The notes below the pieces were generated by a model. It was not told the DNA's origin. It worked only from the letters and a program-made list of their open reading frames with translations, and ran no database searches. DNA of 64,000 nt, taken from the NCBI GenBank assembly GCA_019359095.1, contig JAHHHZ010000028.1:62001-126000 (forward strand), read 5' to 3'. Position 1 is the first letter of the stretch. Each line of letters opens with the position of its first letter. Of this stretch, positions 35,211-44,835 are shown one piece after another. This DNA comes from Pleurocapsa minor HA4230-MV1. Its GTDB lineage: Bacteria; Cyanobacteriota; Cyanobacteriia; Cyanobacteriales; Xenococcaceae. The translations under genes and the position numbers were made by a program.

Positions 35211-37001
35211 ATGAGAACAAATTACTGTGGCGAATTGCGAGCCGAACATATAGATCAAACTGTTACTATCTTTGGCTGGGTCGATCGTCGTCGTGACCAC
35301 GGGGGAGTTATATTTATTGACTTGCGCGATCGCACTGGCACAGTTCAGATTGTCAGCGATCCCCAGCGTACCCTTAAATCTTATGCTGATGCGGAGTCTT
35401 TGCGTAGTGAATATGTAGTTAAAGCCGTGGGGCGAGTTAGTCAGCGTCCCCCAGAATCTCTTAACGATAATCTGCCGACAGGACAGGTAGAAATTTATGC
35501 TGAATCAATTGAAGTCCTCAACGCCGTTAGTAAACAGCTTCCTTTTCAGGTTTCTACTGCCGATACAGAAACTGTTGGTGAAAAGCTACGGCTGAAACAT
35601 CGTTATTTAGACTTAAGACGCGATCGCATGGCGAAAAACCTCCAGTTACGTCACCAGGTAGTTAAGGCAATGCGCCGTTTCTTAGAAGACGAGCAAAACT
35701 TTATTGAAGTGGAAACGCCGATCCTGACTCGTTCGACCCCTGAAGGGGCAAGAGATTATTTGGTGCCATCGAGAGTAAATCCTGGTAATTGGTATGCCCT
35801 GCCTCAGTCTCCCCAATTATTTAAGCAATTATTAATGGTATCGGGTTGCGATCGCTATTATCAAATTGCCCGTTGCTTCCGCGATGAAGATTTGCGCGCC
35901 GATCGACAGCCAGAGTTTACTCAGCTAGACATGGAAATGAGTTTTCTCTCTCAAGATGAAATTATTGAACTCAACGAAGGGTTAATCAGCCGTATTTTTA
36001 AAACCGTTAAGGGAATTGAATTATCAACTCCTTTTCCCCGGATTACATATGCTGACGCGATGGCGCGTTACGGGACAGATCGCCCCGATACTCGCTTTGC
36101 CATGGAATTAGTTGATGTTTCCGATATTGTACAAGATTCGGGATTCCAAGTCTTCTCAGGGGCGATCGCTAGTGGTGGACAGGTTAAAGTGTTACCTATC
36201 CCTGGAGGCAATGATGCTATCTCGAATGTGCGGATTAAACCCAAGGGGGATATTTTTAACGAAGCCGTTACCGCAGGGGCAAAAGGAATTGCCTACATTC
36301 GCGTGCGGGAAAACAACGAAATCGACACCATTGGGGCAATCAAAGATAATCTCAATGAAGAGCAAAAACAGGAATTGCTCAGACGTACTGGAGCAAAACC
36401 AGGACATTTACTCTTGTTTGGGGCAGGAGATACTGATACCGTCAATAAGTCTTTAGATCGTCTCCGCTTATTTATTGCGCAAGAAATGGGCTTAATTGAT
36501 AACCAACAGGTTAATTTAATCTGGGTCACAGAATTCCCCATGTTTGAATGGAATGCCGATGAGAAACGCTACGAAGCACTTCACCATCCTTTTACCGCTC
36601 CTTATCCCGAAGATCGAGCCGATTTAACTACTGCTAGAGCGCAAGCTTATGACTTGGTATACAACGGGATCGAAATTGGTGGTGGTAGCTTGAGAATCTA
36701 TCAAAAAGAACTTCAGGCAGAAGTGTTTAAAGCGATCGGTTTATCCGATCAGGAAGCCGATAATAAATTTGGCTTCTTGTTAGAGGCTTTTGAGTATGGC
36801 ACACCTCCCCATGGAGGAATTGCCTTTGGCTTAGATCGCTTGGTCATGCTTCTGGCGGGAGAAGAATCAATTCGCGATGTAATTGCCTTCCCCAAAACTC
36901 AACAGGCTAGCTGTCCCTTAACCAATGCCCCTGCTGCGGTAGATAAAAAGCAACTTAAAGAGCTGGAAATTGCTTCGACTTATCAACCCAAAAAAGAATA
37001 G
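35211..37001 (+). CDS. aspS: Aspartyl-tRNA synthetase
   Basis: Class II aaRS, 596 aa, bacterial type with OB-fold anticodon domain first (about 1-105: [20 protein letters not shown]), then motif 1 to 3 of the catalytic core interrupted by a GAD insertion (about 305-420). Visible: [44 protein letters not shown] (motif 2), and GLDRLVMLL (motif 3). Whether it charges tRNA-Asn as well cannot be told. ATG 35211 is the first in frame. Starts the plus-strand run aspS to pabB. Confidence 0.97.
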   Translation: MRTNYCGELRAEHIDQTVTIFGWVDRRRDHGGVIFIDLRDRTGTVQIVSDPQRTLKSYADAESLRSEYVVKAVGRVSQRPPESLNDNLPTGQVEIYAESIEVLNAVSKQLPFQVSTADTETVGEKLRLKHRYLDLRRDRMAKNLQLRHQVVKAMRRFLEDEQNFIEVETPILTRSTPEGARDYLVPSRVNPGNWYALPQSPQLFKQLLMVSGCDRYYQIARCFRDEDLRADRQPEFTQLDMEMSFLSQDEIIELNEGLISRIFKTVKGIELSTPFPRITYADAMARYGTDRPDTRFAMELVDVSDIVQDSGFQVFSGAIASGGQVKVLPIPGGNDAISNVRIKPKGDIFNEAVTAGAKGIAYIRVRENNEIDTIGAIKDNLNEEQKQELLRRTGAKPGHLLLFGAGDTDTVNKSLDRLRLFIAQEMGLIDNQQVNLIWVTEFPMFEWNADEKRYEALHHPFTAPYPEDRADLTTARAQAYDLVYNGIEIGGGSLRIYQKELQAEVFKAIGLSDQEADNKFGFLLEAFEYGTPPHGGIAFGLDRLVMLLAGEESIRDVIAFPKTQQASCPLTNAPAAVDKKQLKELEIASTYQPKKE

Positions 37002-37172
37002 AAGCTGATGTAAGTAGTAAGTACTACTACTTTATAACTAAATCAGTCTTTTGCCACTGAAAAAATGGTATTCTTTAGTCTAATATAAACGTATCAATCA
37101 GCCTGATTAAGGAGGCTTTGAGCCGATTGAAAGGTTTATTGATTAGCAAAAATTTTTTATAACCTAAAAATT

Positions 37173-37733
37173 ATGCCGTCATCTGGGTTTAACTATAACG
37201 AACAATATGACGAGGAAACTCTGACCATTGTTGATGAGGATGGGCGATCGCTTCCTTGCTACATTGAGCAATCTTTGGAAGTAGATCAACTGACCTATTT
37301 ACTATTAGTACCTGTTGATATTCCTGTCATTATCATGACTATTAACCAGGATAGTGAAGATGAAGTAGAAGCAGCAATGCTAGATGATGAAGAGGCGATC
37401 GCCAAAATATTTGACAATGCCAAAGCGGTATTAGCCGAACAAAATCTCTATCTACACCACACAGCCTATACTCTGACTGCTACGGGAGAGTTACCTCCCA
37501 TTGAAGAGGAACAGGTGTTGACTCTTGATAGTGGTGAAGATGATGATGACGTTGACGAGGAATTGCAGTCTCTATGTTATTTCTTTCATGCCGAGCAAAA
37601 ATACGGGATTTATACACCCTTAACTCCGCTGTTATTTTTTGCGCGCTACGATGCAGAAAACCATTTAGAATTGGTTTCTCCAGATCAGGAAAACCTATTG
37701 CCAATTCTTGAAGAACTACTGTCAGAAGAATAG
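37173..37733 (+). CDS. DUF3727 family protein
   Basis: 186 aa, acidic, soluble. DEETLTIVDEDGRSLPCYIE and TYLLLVPVDIPV, with a second similar half, match the cyanobacterial/plastid DUF3727 family. A run of acidic residues (GEDDDDVDEE, about 123-132) separates the halves. Function unknown; the gene next to mltG, as here, is the usual context (146 bases apart). Confidence 0.85.
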   Translation: MPSSGFNYNEQYDEETLTIVDEDGRSLPCYIEQSLEVDQLTYLLLVPVDIPVIIMTINQDSEDEVEAAMLDDEEAIAKIFDNAKAVLAEQNLYLHHTAYTLTATGELPPIEEEQVLTLDSGEDDDDVDEELQSLCYFFHAEQKYGIYTPLTPLLFFARYDAENHLELVSPDQENLLPILEELLSEE

Positions 37734-37879
37734 TTGGTTGCGAAAATCAGTCAGTTTTATCTATATTTAGGGATTAATTAGCATAAAACAGACAGTTCTA
37801 AAAAACCAGGCTAAGATAAGACCCAGCTTTATTTTTAGAGCCAATGATTAATGATTTAACCTAGCCAGATCTATTTAAA

Positions 37880-38965
37880 ATGACTGCTCAAAAAAAGCGT
37901 AAAAAACCAGTTTCTCGCACTAAATCTCCTAAAAGCTTGGCGATAAAAATTATACCCATAGCGATCGGTGCAACTGCACTTTTGGGTTGGACTAGTTGGA
38001 ATAGTTCAATTGCTCCTGTAGAGGCGAGCAGCGAAGGCAAACCAAAGCAAGTTCAGTTTACTGTTAAACCTGGAGTTTCAGGCAATGAAATTGGCGAACA
38101 GTTAGCTGATGCTGGTTTGGTTAAATCTCTCAATGCTTGGAAACTTTGGACTAAATACAAGCAAGCTGCCGACTCCTCTGGCGGATTTAAAGCTGGCACT
38201 TATCAATTGTCTCCTGAAGAACCCTTAACTGATATTGCAGCTAAGATTTGGTCTGGCAAAATTATGCAGATCGACTTCACTATTCCCGAAGGTTGGTCAA
38301 CCAGACAGATGGGAAAATACTTTGAGTCACAAGGCTATTTTAGCGCTGCCGAGTTTGCCGAGGCAGTCAAAAATATTCCCTACGACAAATATCCTTGGCT
38401 ACCCCAAAATTTACCAATCTTAGAAGGATTTTTATATCCTGATACCTACAAAATATCTAGCGACTTAACCAACGATCCTCAAGCAATCATCAATACCATG
38501 TTGACTCGGTTTGAGAAAACTGCTTTACCTGTCTATGAAGCAGCAAAACCAGATATGAGCCTGTTAGATTGGGTCACCCTCAGCAGCATCGTTGAGAAAG
38601 AAGCCGTGATTGGCACAGAGCGCTCTTTAATTGCGGGGGTTTTTACCGCGAGGCTAAATCAGGGAATTAAGCTAGAATCAGACCCCACGGTAGAATATGG
38701 TTTAGGTATTAGACAGACGGCAGATCAACCTTTAACCTATTCTCAAGTAGGCACTCCCTCCCCCTACAATACCTATATGAATACAGGCTTAACTCCCACT
38801 CCCATCGCTGCACCTGGTTTGGCGAGCCTTAAAGCTACCTTAAACCCCGACAACACTGATTACCTATTCTTTGTCGCACGTTATGATGGTACTCATGTCT
38901 TCAGCAAAACGTTAAGTGAGCATGAAGCAGCAACTAGAGAGATTCGTCGCCAGAGAAATCAATGA
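37880..38965 (+). CDS. mltG: Endolytic transglycosylase MltG (YceG family)
   Basis: Inner-membrane lytic enzyme thought to cut nascent glycan strands and set their length. 361 aa: basic N-terminus (residues 1-20), TM about 22-40, LysM-like segment, YceG catalytic domain. The catalytic Glu is E239 in SSIVEK, and EGFLYPDTY (182-190) is the second family hallmark. Full length. It follows the DUF3727 gene and precedes ecfT on the same strand (63 bases apart). Confidence 0.95.
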   Translation: MTAQKKRKKPVSRTKSPKSLAIKIIPIAIGATALLGWTSWNSSIAPVEASSEGKPKQVQFTVKPGVSGNEIGEQLADAGLVKSLNAWKLWTKYKQAADSSGGFKAGTYQLSPEEPLTDIAAKIWSGKIMQIDFTIPEGWSTRQMGKYFESQGYFSAAEFAEAVKNIPYDKYPWLPQNLPILEGFLYPDTYKISSDLTNDPQAIINTMLTRFEKTALPVYEAAKPDMSLLDWVTLSSIVEKEAVIGTERSLIAGVFTARLNQGIKLESDPTVEYGLGIRQTADQPLTYSQVGTPSPYNTYMNTGLTPTPIAAPGLASLKATLNPDNTDYLFFVARYDGTHVFSKTLSEHEAATREIRRQRNQ

Positions 38966-39028
38966 GCAGCGAGCAGTGATCGGTGATTAAATTAATCCCT
39001 AGTTTTCCTTTCTTCTCTGACAAAAGAC

Positions 39029-39988
39029 ATGGATTTATTGCGATCGCTTCCGATTGGTTCTTATTTAGAACAACCTATAACTTGGCTGCACAAAGTCGAT
39101 CCTAGAGTTAAATTAGCTTGGCTAATGACCTTTTTGATTGCTCCTGTGTTAGGTAATCCCTGGTGGCGTATCGTCTTGGCAGGGTCATTAATCCTGTTGA
39201 CTATTGTTGCGGGAATCCCCTTTCGCGTCTGGTGGAAGCAAATTGGCTGGTTGTTGTTGTTATGTACTTTCTTATTTTTGTTTGCTAGCGTTGCTCCCGA
39301 TACTTTAGCAGTAACGCATCAGCCAAGAACGCCACCTTTTTGTGCTAATCCTGAAGTAACCTCTAGTAATAAACCTAATCAAGTATCCCCTTCGTCTGCC
39401 TGTCAGTCTCAATTGCCAAATGCTAGCAGTTATCGCTTCGTTTACTTTGATCAACCCAAATTCGCTTTTTTGCCTCGCCTGACAATTACTCGTCGCTCTC
39501 TGGACATAGCTGTCAAGGTATCTACTCTAATTTTTACTTTGATTTACAGTACCAGTTTGTATCTTTTAACCACGGCTCCTGAAGAAATTACCGCAGGTTT
39601 AGAAGATCTCATGAGTCCCCTGCGTCGCTTAAATTTACCCATTGCCGAAATTACTTTAACTTTGACTCTTTCTCTGCGCTTTATTCCTTTAGTCTTAGAA
39701 GAAGTACAGAATTTAGTCCGTTCAATTCGCACCAGAGCGATCGACTGGAAGAAACTTGGATTGCGTCGTAGCACACAATTATGGTTAATTGTTTCCGAAA
39801 AATTGCTCGAAAATTTACTACTTAGAGCAGAACAAATTGCTACGGCAATGGACGTTCGCGGTTTTACTAGTCCTAACGAGCATCGAGTTCAATGGCATCA
39901 ATTGAAGTTGAGATGGCGCGATTGGATCGCTTTAGGCATTTTAATTCCCTTTTGGTGTGCGCGGTGGTTTATTGGGGGAACTAGCTGA
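39029..39988 (+). CDS. CbiQ/EcfT-type energy-coupling factor transmembrane protein
   Basis: 319 aa with about five to six membrane helices. N-terminal DPRVKLAWLMTFLI is the CbiQ family start; the cytoplasmic coupling segments show ARG-type motifs (SIRTRAIDW and QIATAMDVRGF), which contact the ATPase subunits. No ATPase or substrate-binding S component is adjacent, so it probably works with shared ECF ATPases encoded elsewhere. An unusual 45-residue polar insert (about 96-145) lies between the second and third helices. Confidence 0.88.
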   Translation: MDLLRSLPIGSYLEQPITWLHKVDPRVKLAWLMTFLIAPVLGNPWWRIVLAGSLILLTIVAGIPFRVWWKQIGWLLLLCTFLFLFASVAPDTLAVTHQPRTPPFCANPEVTSSNKPNQVSPSSACQSQLPNASSYRFVYFDQPKFAFLPRLTITRRSLDIAVKVSTLIFTLIYSTSLYLLTTAPEEITAGLEDLMSPLRRLNLPIAEITLTLTLSLRFIPLVLEEVQNLVRSIRTRAIDWKKLGLRRSTQLWLIVSEKLLENLLLRAEQIATAMDVRGFTSPNEHRVQWHQLKLRWRDWIALGILIPFWCARWFIGGTS

Positions 39989-40072
39989 AAAAACAATGCT
40001 GAACAACCTAGTCTGACTTGACTGAGAGACTAGGAGACTGGGAAAATAATCGATCGCTATTTAATCTCATTC

Positions 40073-41482
40073 ATGCCGATCAAAGAAGTAATGCAGCCGA
40101 TAAAAATATGGCAATGGCGATCGCTAACTCTTAATCATCGTACTGCTTCAGAAGTTTTTACTGCCTTATTTCTTGATGATCCAGTTGCTACTCTGCTCGA
40201 AAGTCCAGGAACAATTGCAGATTTAGAACAACCACAGTTATCACGCTATTCAATTTGTGCTGGCTCGCCTAGAACTAAAGAGCAGAAATTTCAATTATGG
40301 ACTCCGAAAATTGGTGAAATCCTACCTTTCTTGCGATCGCTACTAAAGCAACCCACTAGTCATAATTCTCAGGTGGCTCATTTACCCTTTACTGGTGGTT
40401 GGCTAGGTTGGCTAGGTTACGATCTTGCTTGGGAGATTGAAAAATTACCCGAACTCAAGCAGGATACTTTACCCTTTCCCGTAGCATATTGGTATGAGCC
40501 AGATTGTTTTGCTGTATTAGACCATGTAGCTCAAACTTTATGGCTGGCTGCTGGTGATTTTGAGCAGTTAGAAAACTTGGTCGCCAAACTTGCTGCATTT
40601 CAACCCGCTCCAGAAATTGTGCCAAACACGCCAACAACATCCACAATTACTTTCTTAACCGATCGAGAACAGTATCAAAACGCAGTCGAACAAGCAAAAC
40701 AGCACATACAAGCAGGAGATATTTTTCAGACTAATTTATCCTTGAGATTTCAAACTAGTACAACTAACAATAGCTGGTTAATTTATCAAGAGCTACAGAA
40801 AATTAATCCTTCTCCTTTTGCTAGTTATTGGCGATCGCCTTGGGGAGATGTGATTAGCTGTTCTCCTGAACGATTAGTGCAGTTAGAGGGCAATTTAGCG
40901 CAAACTAGACCCATTGCGGGAACGAGAAGAAGAGGAATAGATCGCCAAAGCGATCGCGCTTTGGCAGCAGAATTACTTGCTAATACCAAAGAACGAGCCG
41001 AACATATCATGCTCGTCGATTTAGAACGCAATGATTTAGGACGAGTTTGCCAGTGGGGTTCAGTCGAAGTAGACGAGCTGTTAGTTATTGAACGCTATAG
41101 CCACGTAATGCATTTAGTCAGTAACGTCAGAGGAATTTTAAATAGCGATCGCGATGCCGTCGATTTGATCCGAGGTGTCTTCCCTGGTGGAACAATTACA
41201 GGCTGTCCTAAAGTGCGCTGTATGGAACTAATCGAAGAGCTTGAACCTGTGCGTCGTAGTTTATTCTATGGTTCTTGTGGCTATCTCGACCAGCGAGGAA
41301 ATTTAGACCTCAATATTCTGATTCGTACTTTGCTCTATGTCAAATCGCCTGATAGTGATATCGCTCAAGTATATGGACAAGTTGGTGCGGGGATAGTTGC
41401 CGATAGCGAGCCAGAACAAGAATGGTACGAGTCTTTAAATAAAGCCGAGGCGCAAATTGCAGCTTTGCAATTCAAACCGTGA
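40073..41482 (+). CDS. pabB: Chorismate-utilising synthase component I (PabB-like)
   Basis: 469 aa of the TrpE/PabB/EntC family. Catalytic region: ISCSPERLVQ, RPIAGTRRRG, LVDLERNDLGRV, SNVRG, FPGGTITGCPKVRCMELIEE, GAGIVADSEPEQE. The PGGTITG sequence (where typical TrpE has PAGTLSG) favours aminodeoxychorismate synthase, so a folate role is likelier than tryptophan, though cyanobacterial members are often called TrpE. Needs a glutaminase subunit (PabA/TrpG) encoded elsewhere. The first ATG (40073) or ATG 40094 may start the protein. Confidence 0.85.
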   Translation: MPIKEVMQPIKIWQWRSLTLNHRTASEVFTALFLDDPVATLLESPGTIADLEQPQLSRYSICAGSPRTKEQKFQLWTPKIGEILPFLRSLLKQPTSHNSQVAHLPFTGGWLGWLGYDLAWEIEKLPELKQDTLPFPVAYWYEPDCFAVLDHVAQTLWLAAGDFEQLENLVAKLAAFQPAPEIVPNTPTTSTITFLTDREQYQNAVEQAKQHIQAGDIFQTNLSLRFQTSTTNNSWLIYQELQKINPSPFASYWRSPWGDVISCSPERLVQLEGNLAQTRPIAGTRRRGIDRQSDRALAAELLANTKERAEHIMLVDLERNDLGRVCQWGSVEVDELLVIERYSHVMHLVSNVRGILNSDRDAVDLIRGVFPGGTITGCPKVRCMELIEELEPVRRSLFYGSCGYLDQRGNLDLNILIRTLLYVKSPDSDIAQVYGQVGAGIVADSEPEQEWYESLNKAEAQIAALQFKP

Positions 41483-41547
41483 CTAACCAGATCCATTTTA
41501 AATACTTCTCGTTTAAGCTTTGTTATTGATTAGTTAAGTAGTAGGTA

Positions 41548-41630
41548 GTCCTAAAGGATACCGCTTCGCATATAGGTAGTGAATAGTAGGTAGCGTTACT
41601 TGTTACTCGTTACTCGTTACTTTTCTAGCC
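41548..41630. repeat. Dispersed repeat GTCCTAAAGGAT plus heptamer units
   Basis: GTCCTAAAGGATACCGCTTCGC at 41548-41569 is a relative of the repeat at the tnpB 3' end; GTTACTC/GTAGGTA heptamers flank it on both sides. Lies downstream of the pabB-like gene. Confidence 0.75.
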
Positions 41631-41763
41631 TCATATATTAATCCGCATTTGTTAAACGAGAAGTATTGGCTCCATTCTAAATAAATAGGGACACCATTAA
41701 ATAGCATCCCCACTCTCAAAAAATATTACTTTTAATTAATTTGGTAACGATGTTCGGACACTG

Positions 41764-41904
41764 TTAAAGCCCGCCTCGTTTATCTCGCCCTTGACGACGG
41801 CGATCGCGCCACTGGACAACAGAAAGATAGCCAACTCCTAAACTTAGTAGCCCTAGAATGCCTATGGCTACTAGAAACAGAGTATTTAGTAATTGAGTTT
41901 CCAC
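41764..41904 (-). CDS. 46-aa single-membrane-span protein coupled to petN
   Basis: Starts with GTG at 41904, only two bases after the petN stop, and ends with TAA at 41764. The product VETQLLNTLFLVAIGILGLL continues into a hydrophobic helix (to about residue 30) and ends with a very basic tail QWRDRRRQGRDKRGGL, predicting a lumenal/outside N-terminus and cytoplasmic tail by the positive-inside rule. The tight coupling to petN suggests a role in the cytochrome b6f complex or its assembly, or just co-expression. I do not recognise it as any named subunit. Coding support: clean frame, protein-like helix-plus-basic tail. Confidence 0.75.
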   Translation of the reverse strand: METQLLNTLFLVAIGILGLLSLGVGYLSVVQWRDRRRQGRDKRGGL

Positions 41905-41906
41905 GA

Positions 41907-41996
41907 CTAGAATCCGTTACGACCCCAGACAACCATGGCGATCGACCAGGAGAATAAAGCTAAGATTGTTACCCAGCCTAAAGTTAAAATATCCAT
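41907..41996 (-). CDS. petN: Cytochrome b6f complex subunit PetN
   Basis: 29 aa: [15 protein letters not shown], then [14 protein letters not shown], which is unmistakably PetN, one of the four small hook-like subunits of the b6f complex. A single transmembrane helix (about 5-24). An upstream in-frame start at 42089 would add 31 residues that do not belong to PetN. The 46-aa gene follows after two bases. Confidence 0.95.
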   Translation of the reverse strand: MDILTLGWVTILALFSWSIAMVVWGRNGF

Positions 41997-42115
41997 GCTT
42001 TGTATCTTTGTTTTGAAATATCTATTTAATTTGGCAACTATAAACCTTATCATACTTCTTAAGCGGTATTTTGTGGTGTGAAACCCCATAATTAGAGTAG
42101 CCAGTATTCAGATAG

Positions 42116-42550
42116 TTAAATAAAGGGTTTGATTAGCTTACGAGCGATCGCCAAATCCAAAATTAAACGAGCGATCGCAAAACAGACAATACTTTGCAAA
42201 ACTAAACCAGCTAAAGATAATAGTTCAGCTAAAACCAAGTTTCTTTCAACTAAAGCCAATCCTCTAACTAAACCAAAGGCAAGTACGGCACCGTCTTGAA
42301 GATGAGAATTGCGATCGCTGCGAATTATATAGCGATAGGTTACGCCAAACAAAAAACCACTAACTGCACCAATAGCTAATTGAATCGCCGATATCCAGCT
42401 AATGACCCCAAAATTAGTATTCAATTTGAGGATCAAATCGCTCACCAAACCTTGAACTACCAACAATACTAATGCTGCCAGGGTAAATGCGATCGCGCCG
42501 ATCAGTCCCGCCTTAACAGATTCAATCCTTTCCGTAACTAAACTAGGCAC
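42116..42550 (-). CDS. Integral membrane protein of unknown function (144 aa)
   Basis: Four predicted membrane helices (about 12-34, 46-68, 86-104, 112-130). Not recognised beyond looking like small cyanobacterial membrane proteins annotated as hypothetical. Helix glycine and alanine spacing (GAIAFTLAALVLLVVQGLV) and the loop RYIIRSDRNSHLQDGA are notable. It lies 119 bases upstream of petN on the same strand, so it could be part of the same transcript. Confidence 0.75.
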   Translation of the reverse strand: MPSLVTERIESVKAGLIGAIAFTLAALVLLVVQGLVSDLILKLNTNFGVISWISAIQLAIGAVSGFLFGVTYRYIIRSDRNSHLQDGAVLAFGLVRGLALVERNLVLAELLSLAGLVLQSIVCFAIARLILDLAIARKLIKPFI

Positions 42551-42740
42551 AATTCCCTCTCATAATTTACCCGAACCATGAATACTAGTATGCCTTTTTT
42601 CGCTCTCCAAGTAGATATCGGAATTTAATTTGGCACTTTTATGCACTGCATCTGACTTAATAGTTAATAAAATATATTTACTATCGAGAATTATCGAAAA
42701 ACTGTAATGTTATGGTCAAAGATAGTTTTTAAGCGAATTA

Positions 42741-43031
42741 CTATATAGTTGAGGTACGGAGTGGAAGAAGCATTGCAATGGTTGTATAAAAAGAAATTGT
42801 AGTCCTAAAGATGTAAGGATGCGTTGTAATGATGAACGAAATACCAAATTGCTCCAACATGATTTTCAATTTATCACTAACCAAACTTAACCCAGCAGCT
42901 AATGTAGCACCATAGGTTAGGCTATCTCCTGTATCTACATCATTAAATGTATTTGCTGCGAAGATGAAGTTAAATTTTTTGTCTTCTGTAGCTGTCTGAT
43001 TAGCGATCGCTTTTTTTAAAATTGATGACAC
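42741..43031 (-). pseudogene. Relic of a cadherin/dystroglycan-type (CADG) repeat of a large adhesin
   Basis: Residues 9-47 of this 96-codon frame read AIANQTATEDKKFNFIFAAN followed by TFNDVDTGDSLTYGATLAAG. This is the start of a putative-Ig/CADG repeat (pattern ANQTATEDxxFxFxxxANTFxDxDxGDxLTYxATL). After that the frame is unrelated hydrophobic sequence. Such repeats belong to proteins of thousands of residues, none of which is here, so this is a fragment carried or left behind. Positions of homology: about 42888-43007. Confidence 0.6.
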
Positions 43032-43032
43032 G

Positions 43033-43081
43033 CTCTAGTAATCAGTAATCAGTAAAGTAATCAGTAATCAGTAATCAGTAA
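43033..43081. repeat. Heptamer array (AGTAATC) overlapping the M16 peptidase stop
   Basis: AGTAATC units with one slip. The array provides the last codon (Tyr) and TGA of the M16 gene. Confidence 0.85.
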
Positions 43082-44364
43082 TTACCAGGTTTCATAATTA
43101 CCGCGCCATAGGCATCAGGATTAAGATATTTTTGGGCTGCTATTTGTAAGTCTTGAGCTGAAACGGCTTGAATATGTTGAGGATAATTTAAAGCTGGGTC
43201 AAGATCCTGTAGCTGGGAATAATAGTAACCATAGAGGTTAGCGCGATCGCTGGGACGTTCATTAGCAAACACAAAACGATTGGCTACTTGAGTACGAATA
43301 CGGTCTATATCTTGGTCGACAATAGGTTCGTTTTGAATGACTCGGATTTGTTGAGCGATCGCTTGTTCTACCGCCTCAATGTTTTCTGTTGGCAAGGCAG
43401 CAGAGATATAAAATACTCCCTGATGGGTTTGAGTCATGTTACTCACGCCAATCTGATTAACCAGACCTTTTTCTTCTCGTAATTCTCTAAATAGGCGAGA
43501 TACTTTACCCTGTCCTAAAATTACCGCCAAAATGTCTAAAGCATAGGTTTGATCGAGGTTTTCCATGCCAGGAACACGCCAAGTCATAATTAACCGTGCC
43601 TGTTGTAGACTCTCATCGGTATATTCGCGACGGACTATTTCTGTAAAAGGCGCTTCTGGGGCGACCGAAGGAGTACTATTTTTAAGATACTCGTCACGGG
43701 TAGTATAATGCTGTTCAAAGCTGTTGGTAACAATCTCGATCAACTGTTCTACAGGAAGATTACCCACGACGGCTGCGGTCATAGAATTAGGCTGATACCA
43801 AGCACCATGAAAATTGCGCATTTGTGGCGATCGCAAATTTTCAATTACAGATGCAGGGCCTAATACAGGACGACGATAAGGTAAGGTGGCAAAACAAGTT
43901 TCCATCGAACGAGAGAAAGTACGACGACTAGGACTATCTTCTGAGCGACGGATTTCCTCCAGAACAACTAGTTTTTCCCGTTCAAAAGCTTCGTCTTCTA
44001 AGCTAGGGTTTAAGACTACATCAAGCTGCAAGGGTGCTAGTTCAGCAAAATCTTGCGGTGCAGTGGTTATATAGTAATGAGTATAGTCCTGACTAGTAGC
44101 AGCATTGGTTTCTGCACCTCTTTTCTCGATTAAATGCTCAAATTCGCCAATTTTTAGATTAGGCGTGCCTTTAAACACCATATGCTCTAAAAAATGCGCC
44201 ATGCCGTTGATTTCGTTGCTTTCTTGAGCTGAACCAACATTAATCCAGACATTGAGGTTCACTGCTTCAACAGGCATCTGTTCGGCAATAATAGTTAAAC
44301 CATTATCGAGTTTACATATAGTTGGGGCGTTGAGTTTAGGCTGTTGCGTAATAATAGAAGTCAT
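43075..44364 (-). CDS. M16-family zinc metalloprotease
   Basis: 429 aa. The inverted zinc motif HFLEHMVFKG (about residues 57-66) with the downstream Glu (SQDYTHYY/EE region), and the R/Y pair region (RYxxD-like YGYYYSQL, about 390) are those of the processing-peptidase/PqqL-type M16 proteins. One half-size subunit is encoded; M16B members often act as pairs, and no second copy is adjacent. The last residues GNY and the stop are within a heptamer array. Confidence 0.92.
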   Translation of the reverse strand: MTSIITQQPKLNAPTICKLDNGLTIIAEQMPVEAVNLNVWINVGSAQESNEINGMAHFLEHMVFKGTPNLKIGEFEHLIEKRGAETNAATSQDYTHYYITTAPQDFAELAPLQLDVVLNPSLEDEAFEREKLVVLEEIRRSEDSPSRRTFSRSMETCFATLPYRRPVLGPASVIENLRSPQMRNFHGAWYQPNSMTAAVVGNLPVEQLIEIVTNSFEQHYTTRDEYLKNSTPSVAPEAPFTEIVRREYTDESLQQARLIMTWRVPGMENLDQTYALDILAVILGQGKVSRLFRELREEKGLVNQIGVSNMTQTHQGVFYISAALPTENIEAVEQAIAQQIRVIQNEPIVDQDIDRIRTQVANRFVFANERPSDRANLYGYYYSQLQDLDPALNYPQHIQAVSAQDLQIAAQKYLNPDAYGAVIMKPGNY

Positions 44365-44458
44365 TAAAAGTACTTTTTGCTATACCAAATATATAAAAAA
44401 CTTATAGTTATTCTAATCATTATTTACTGATAAAGGAGTTGAAGAATGTTTTAATTTA

Positions 44459-44526
44459 GGGACTTGGGGACTTGGAGACTTGGGGACTTGGGGACTTGGG
44501 GACTTGGGGACTTGGGGACTTGGGGA
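44459..44526. repeat. Octamer tandem array GGGGACTT
   Basis: About eight near-perfect copies of GGACTTGG. The reverse-complement array (CCCCAAGT) occurs at 54076-54116. Confidence 0.92.
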
Positions 44527-44594
44527 ATCACTTTATTTAAAGTCGTTAGTCATACTCGATCTTACTTGGCGATCGCCAACAACAAAGTAAAGAA

Positions 44595-44620
44595 AAAGAC
44601 CGCTCTTTGCAAAGCGATCT
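44595..44620. other. Imperfect hairpin AAGACCGCT...AGCGATCTT
   Basis: Nine-base arms with one mismatch surround CTTTGCAA; a strong small stem-loop. Not followed by a T-run on either strand, so I do not call it a terminator. Confidence 0.5.
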
Positions 44621-44835
44621 TAATCATGAGTTCATCTAGTTGATTGTCAAGATTGTTTTGAGGAATAGGAGTCAAAAGTCACAAAGGGCTTGCCCGCATG
44701 TAGTCTGAATAACCTACAATTGTTTGACAACGAAGTCGAAGGTTTTTACCTATTACCCATTACCTATTACTTATTACCTAACCTCAACTCCTCAATTCAA
44801 AATTGACAGACTACATTTTTGATAAATCTTTGCCG

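Larger units (their letters stand above)
44365..44835. other. Repeat-bearing intergenic region between M16 peptidase and ferritin-like genes
   Basis: 471 bases with no gene. Contains the GGACTTGG octamer array (44459-44526), a HIP1-like site near 44571, the hairpin at 44595-44620 and ACCCATT/ACCTATT heptamers at about 44750-44779. It separates two same-strand genes and may hold a promoter for the M16 gene. Confidence 0.6.
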
